Positions 63,307 to 64,000 of a stretch of 64,000 nucleotides of DNA are shown in pieces. The position numbers and the translations under genes were made by a program. The number at the start of each line of letters is the position of its first letter. The stretch's first letter is position 1. The notes under the pieces were generated by a model that was not told the origin of the DNA, searched no databases, and was given only the letters and a program-made list of their open reading frames with translations. Origin of the DNA: Acinetobacter rathckeae (lineage in GTDB: Bacteria > Pseudomonadota > Gammaproteobacteria > Pseudomonadales > Moraxellaceae); the NCBI RefSeq assembly GCF_015627125.1, contig NZ_VTDO01000008.1:23032-87031 (forward strand). Direction: 5' to 3'.

Positions 63307-63975
63307 ATGAGCTATTTCAAAAGAATTTACTTTGGCATTATTCACCATCCTCGATTTTACACTATGATTCCTGTCGGTTTAATCATTGCTTTGATCTTAA
63401 ATATGGTCATTGATTGGAAATGGTCTACAGTTACGCTCATTAGTTGGAATATTGCTGTCATTTTTTATTTAGTTTGTAGCTTTATTCAACTTAAGGGGAA
63501 TGAACAACAACATATTGTTCGTCGCGCTAAAAAGCAAGATGAAGGAAAATGGACTATTTTATTATTGGTATTTATTGCCTTAATCATGTGCTTATGTGCA
63601 ATTTTAGTCAATTTGTCGCATATTCCAAGCCAGCCAGATATTAAGTATGCTCGAGTTGCACTGTCTATTTTTACAATTATAAGTACATGGTTTTTTGTAC
63701 ATACAATTTTTGCAATTCACTATGCACACGACTTTTATGTTGCCTACCAAAAACAACAAGACACAGGTTTAGAATTTCCGAAAACAGAAAAACCAACTTA
63801 CTCAGACTTCATCTATTTTAGCTATGTTATAGGTACAGCATCGCAGACAGCAGACGTATCGCTTACAAGTTCACGTATGAGACGTTTTAATACGTTGCAT
63901 TTGTTGTTGGCGTTTGCGTATAACACCTTAATTTTAGCAATTTGTATAAATATAGCGGCAAGTTTACTGAGTTAG
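63307..63975 (+). CDS. DUF1345 membrane protein
   Basis: A 222-residue protein with about five hydrophobic segments (FYTMIPVGLIIALILNMVI, VTLISWNIAVIFYLVCS, ILLLVFIALIMCLCAILV, STWFFVHTIFAIHYAHDFYV, LLLAFAYNTLILAICIN; each quoted in part). The YFSYVIGTASQTADV and LHLLLAFAYNT segments are typical of the DUF1345 family. AAGGAG lies before the ATG at 63307. Function is not known for the family. It is followed at once by a possible further gene. Confidence 0.86.
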   Translation: MSYFKRIYFGIIHHPRFYTMIPVGLIIALILNMVIDWKWSTVTLISWNIAVIFYLVCSFIQLKGNEQQHIVRRAKKQDEGKWTILLLVFIALIMCLCAILVNLSHIPSQPDIKYARVALSIFTIISTWFFVHTIFAIHYAHDFYVAYQKQQDTGLEFPKTEKPTYSDFIYFSYVIGTASQTADVSLTSSRMRRFNTLHLLLAFAYNTLILAICINIAASLLS

Positions 63976-63979
63976 GAAT

Positions 63980-64000
63980 ATGTATTTTGATGAAGGATAT
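63980..64000 (+). CDS. Possible start of the next gene (partial)
   Basis: An ATG at 63980 with AGGA just upstream opens MYFDEGY before the window ends. It starts five bases after the DUF1345 stop, a spacing that suits an operon. Seven codons cannot support an identification. Confidence 0.3.

Noticed and set aside
1..64000. CRISPR arrays, insertion sequences, prophage or secretion-system islands
   Set aside because: No regularly spaced repeats, transposase or integrase reading frames, or phage structural genes were found; the small Cas2/SinR-like protein at 44123-44410 has no associated array.

Overview
The window looks like chromosomal DNA from an Acinetobacter-type gammaproteobacterium. The DNA is moderately AT-rich, and several gene orders are those known from Acinetobacter: zur-znuC-znuB divergent from znuA, the capsule (K) locus end galU-ugd-pgi-galE-pgm, the fkpA-FKBP-murJ-ampD flank, and ubiG followed by a HAD phosphatase and yciK. 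The fused PQQ-type glucose dehydrogenase and the IIA-HPr-EI fructose PTS fit the same group. I cannot name the species from sequence alone. No insertion sequence, prophage, CRISPR array or rRNA was seen; one tRNA (Ser, GGA) is present.

Layout. 1-2.5 kb: zinc uptake (znuA fragment, zur, znuCB) with two clear Zur-type palindromes in the divergent promoter. 2.5-13.5 kb: small hypothetical proteins, a secreted DRGH nuclease, potassium importer Kup, tRNA-Ser, membrane glucose dehydrogenase, a Pit phosphate transporter, a Bcr/CflA efflux pump and YbaK. 13.7-19.3 kb: fruBKA operon. 19.4-21.6 kb: homocysteine S-methyltransferase paired with an APA amino-acid permease. 21.7-23 kb: GltP-type symporter. 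23.5-38.4 kb: sugar-nucleotide genes and a glycan assembly cluster (dehydrogenase, flippase, four glycosyltransferases, epimerase, initiating transferase, galU, ugd, pgi, galE, pgm). 38.7-46.9 kb: two FKBP isomerases, murJ, ampD, dgkA, gapA, a small ferredoxin-like protein, rph and an S41 peptidase. 47-50.8 kb: a Tsx-like channel divergent from two exported nucleosidases, followed by a TetR regulator. 50.9-59.3 kb: dsbA, ubiG, mupP-like, yciK-like, an RcnB-like protein, then fkpB, lspA, ileS and ribF. 59.6-64 kb: cytidine-deaminase-like protein, GNAT, RutR-like regulator, argA, a DUF1345 membrane protein and possibly the first codons of another gene.

Three things stand out. (1) The Tsx-like gene and the exported nucleosidase pair are divergent, and each has a near-perfect sigma-54 -24/-12 promoter. 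This suggests a nitrogen-regulated module for outer-membrane entry and periplasmic cleavage of nucleosides. (2) The K-type locus has initiating transferase, four glycosyltransferases and Wzx, but no Wzy and no wza-wzb-wzc. It may therefore supply a short glycan, for example for protein O-glycosylation, rather than a conventional capsule. (3) Two related elements of about 96 bp (46946-47041 and 61691-61786) share their two ends and lie just 3' of minus-strand genes, so they look like a small dispersed repeat family.
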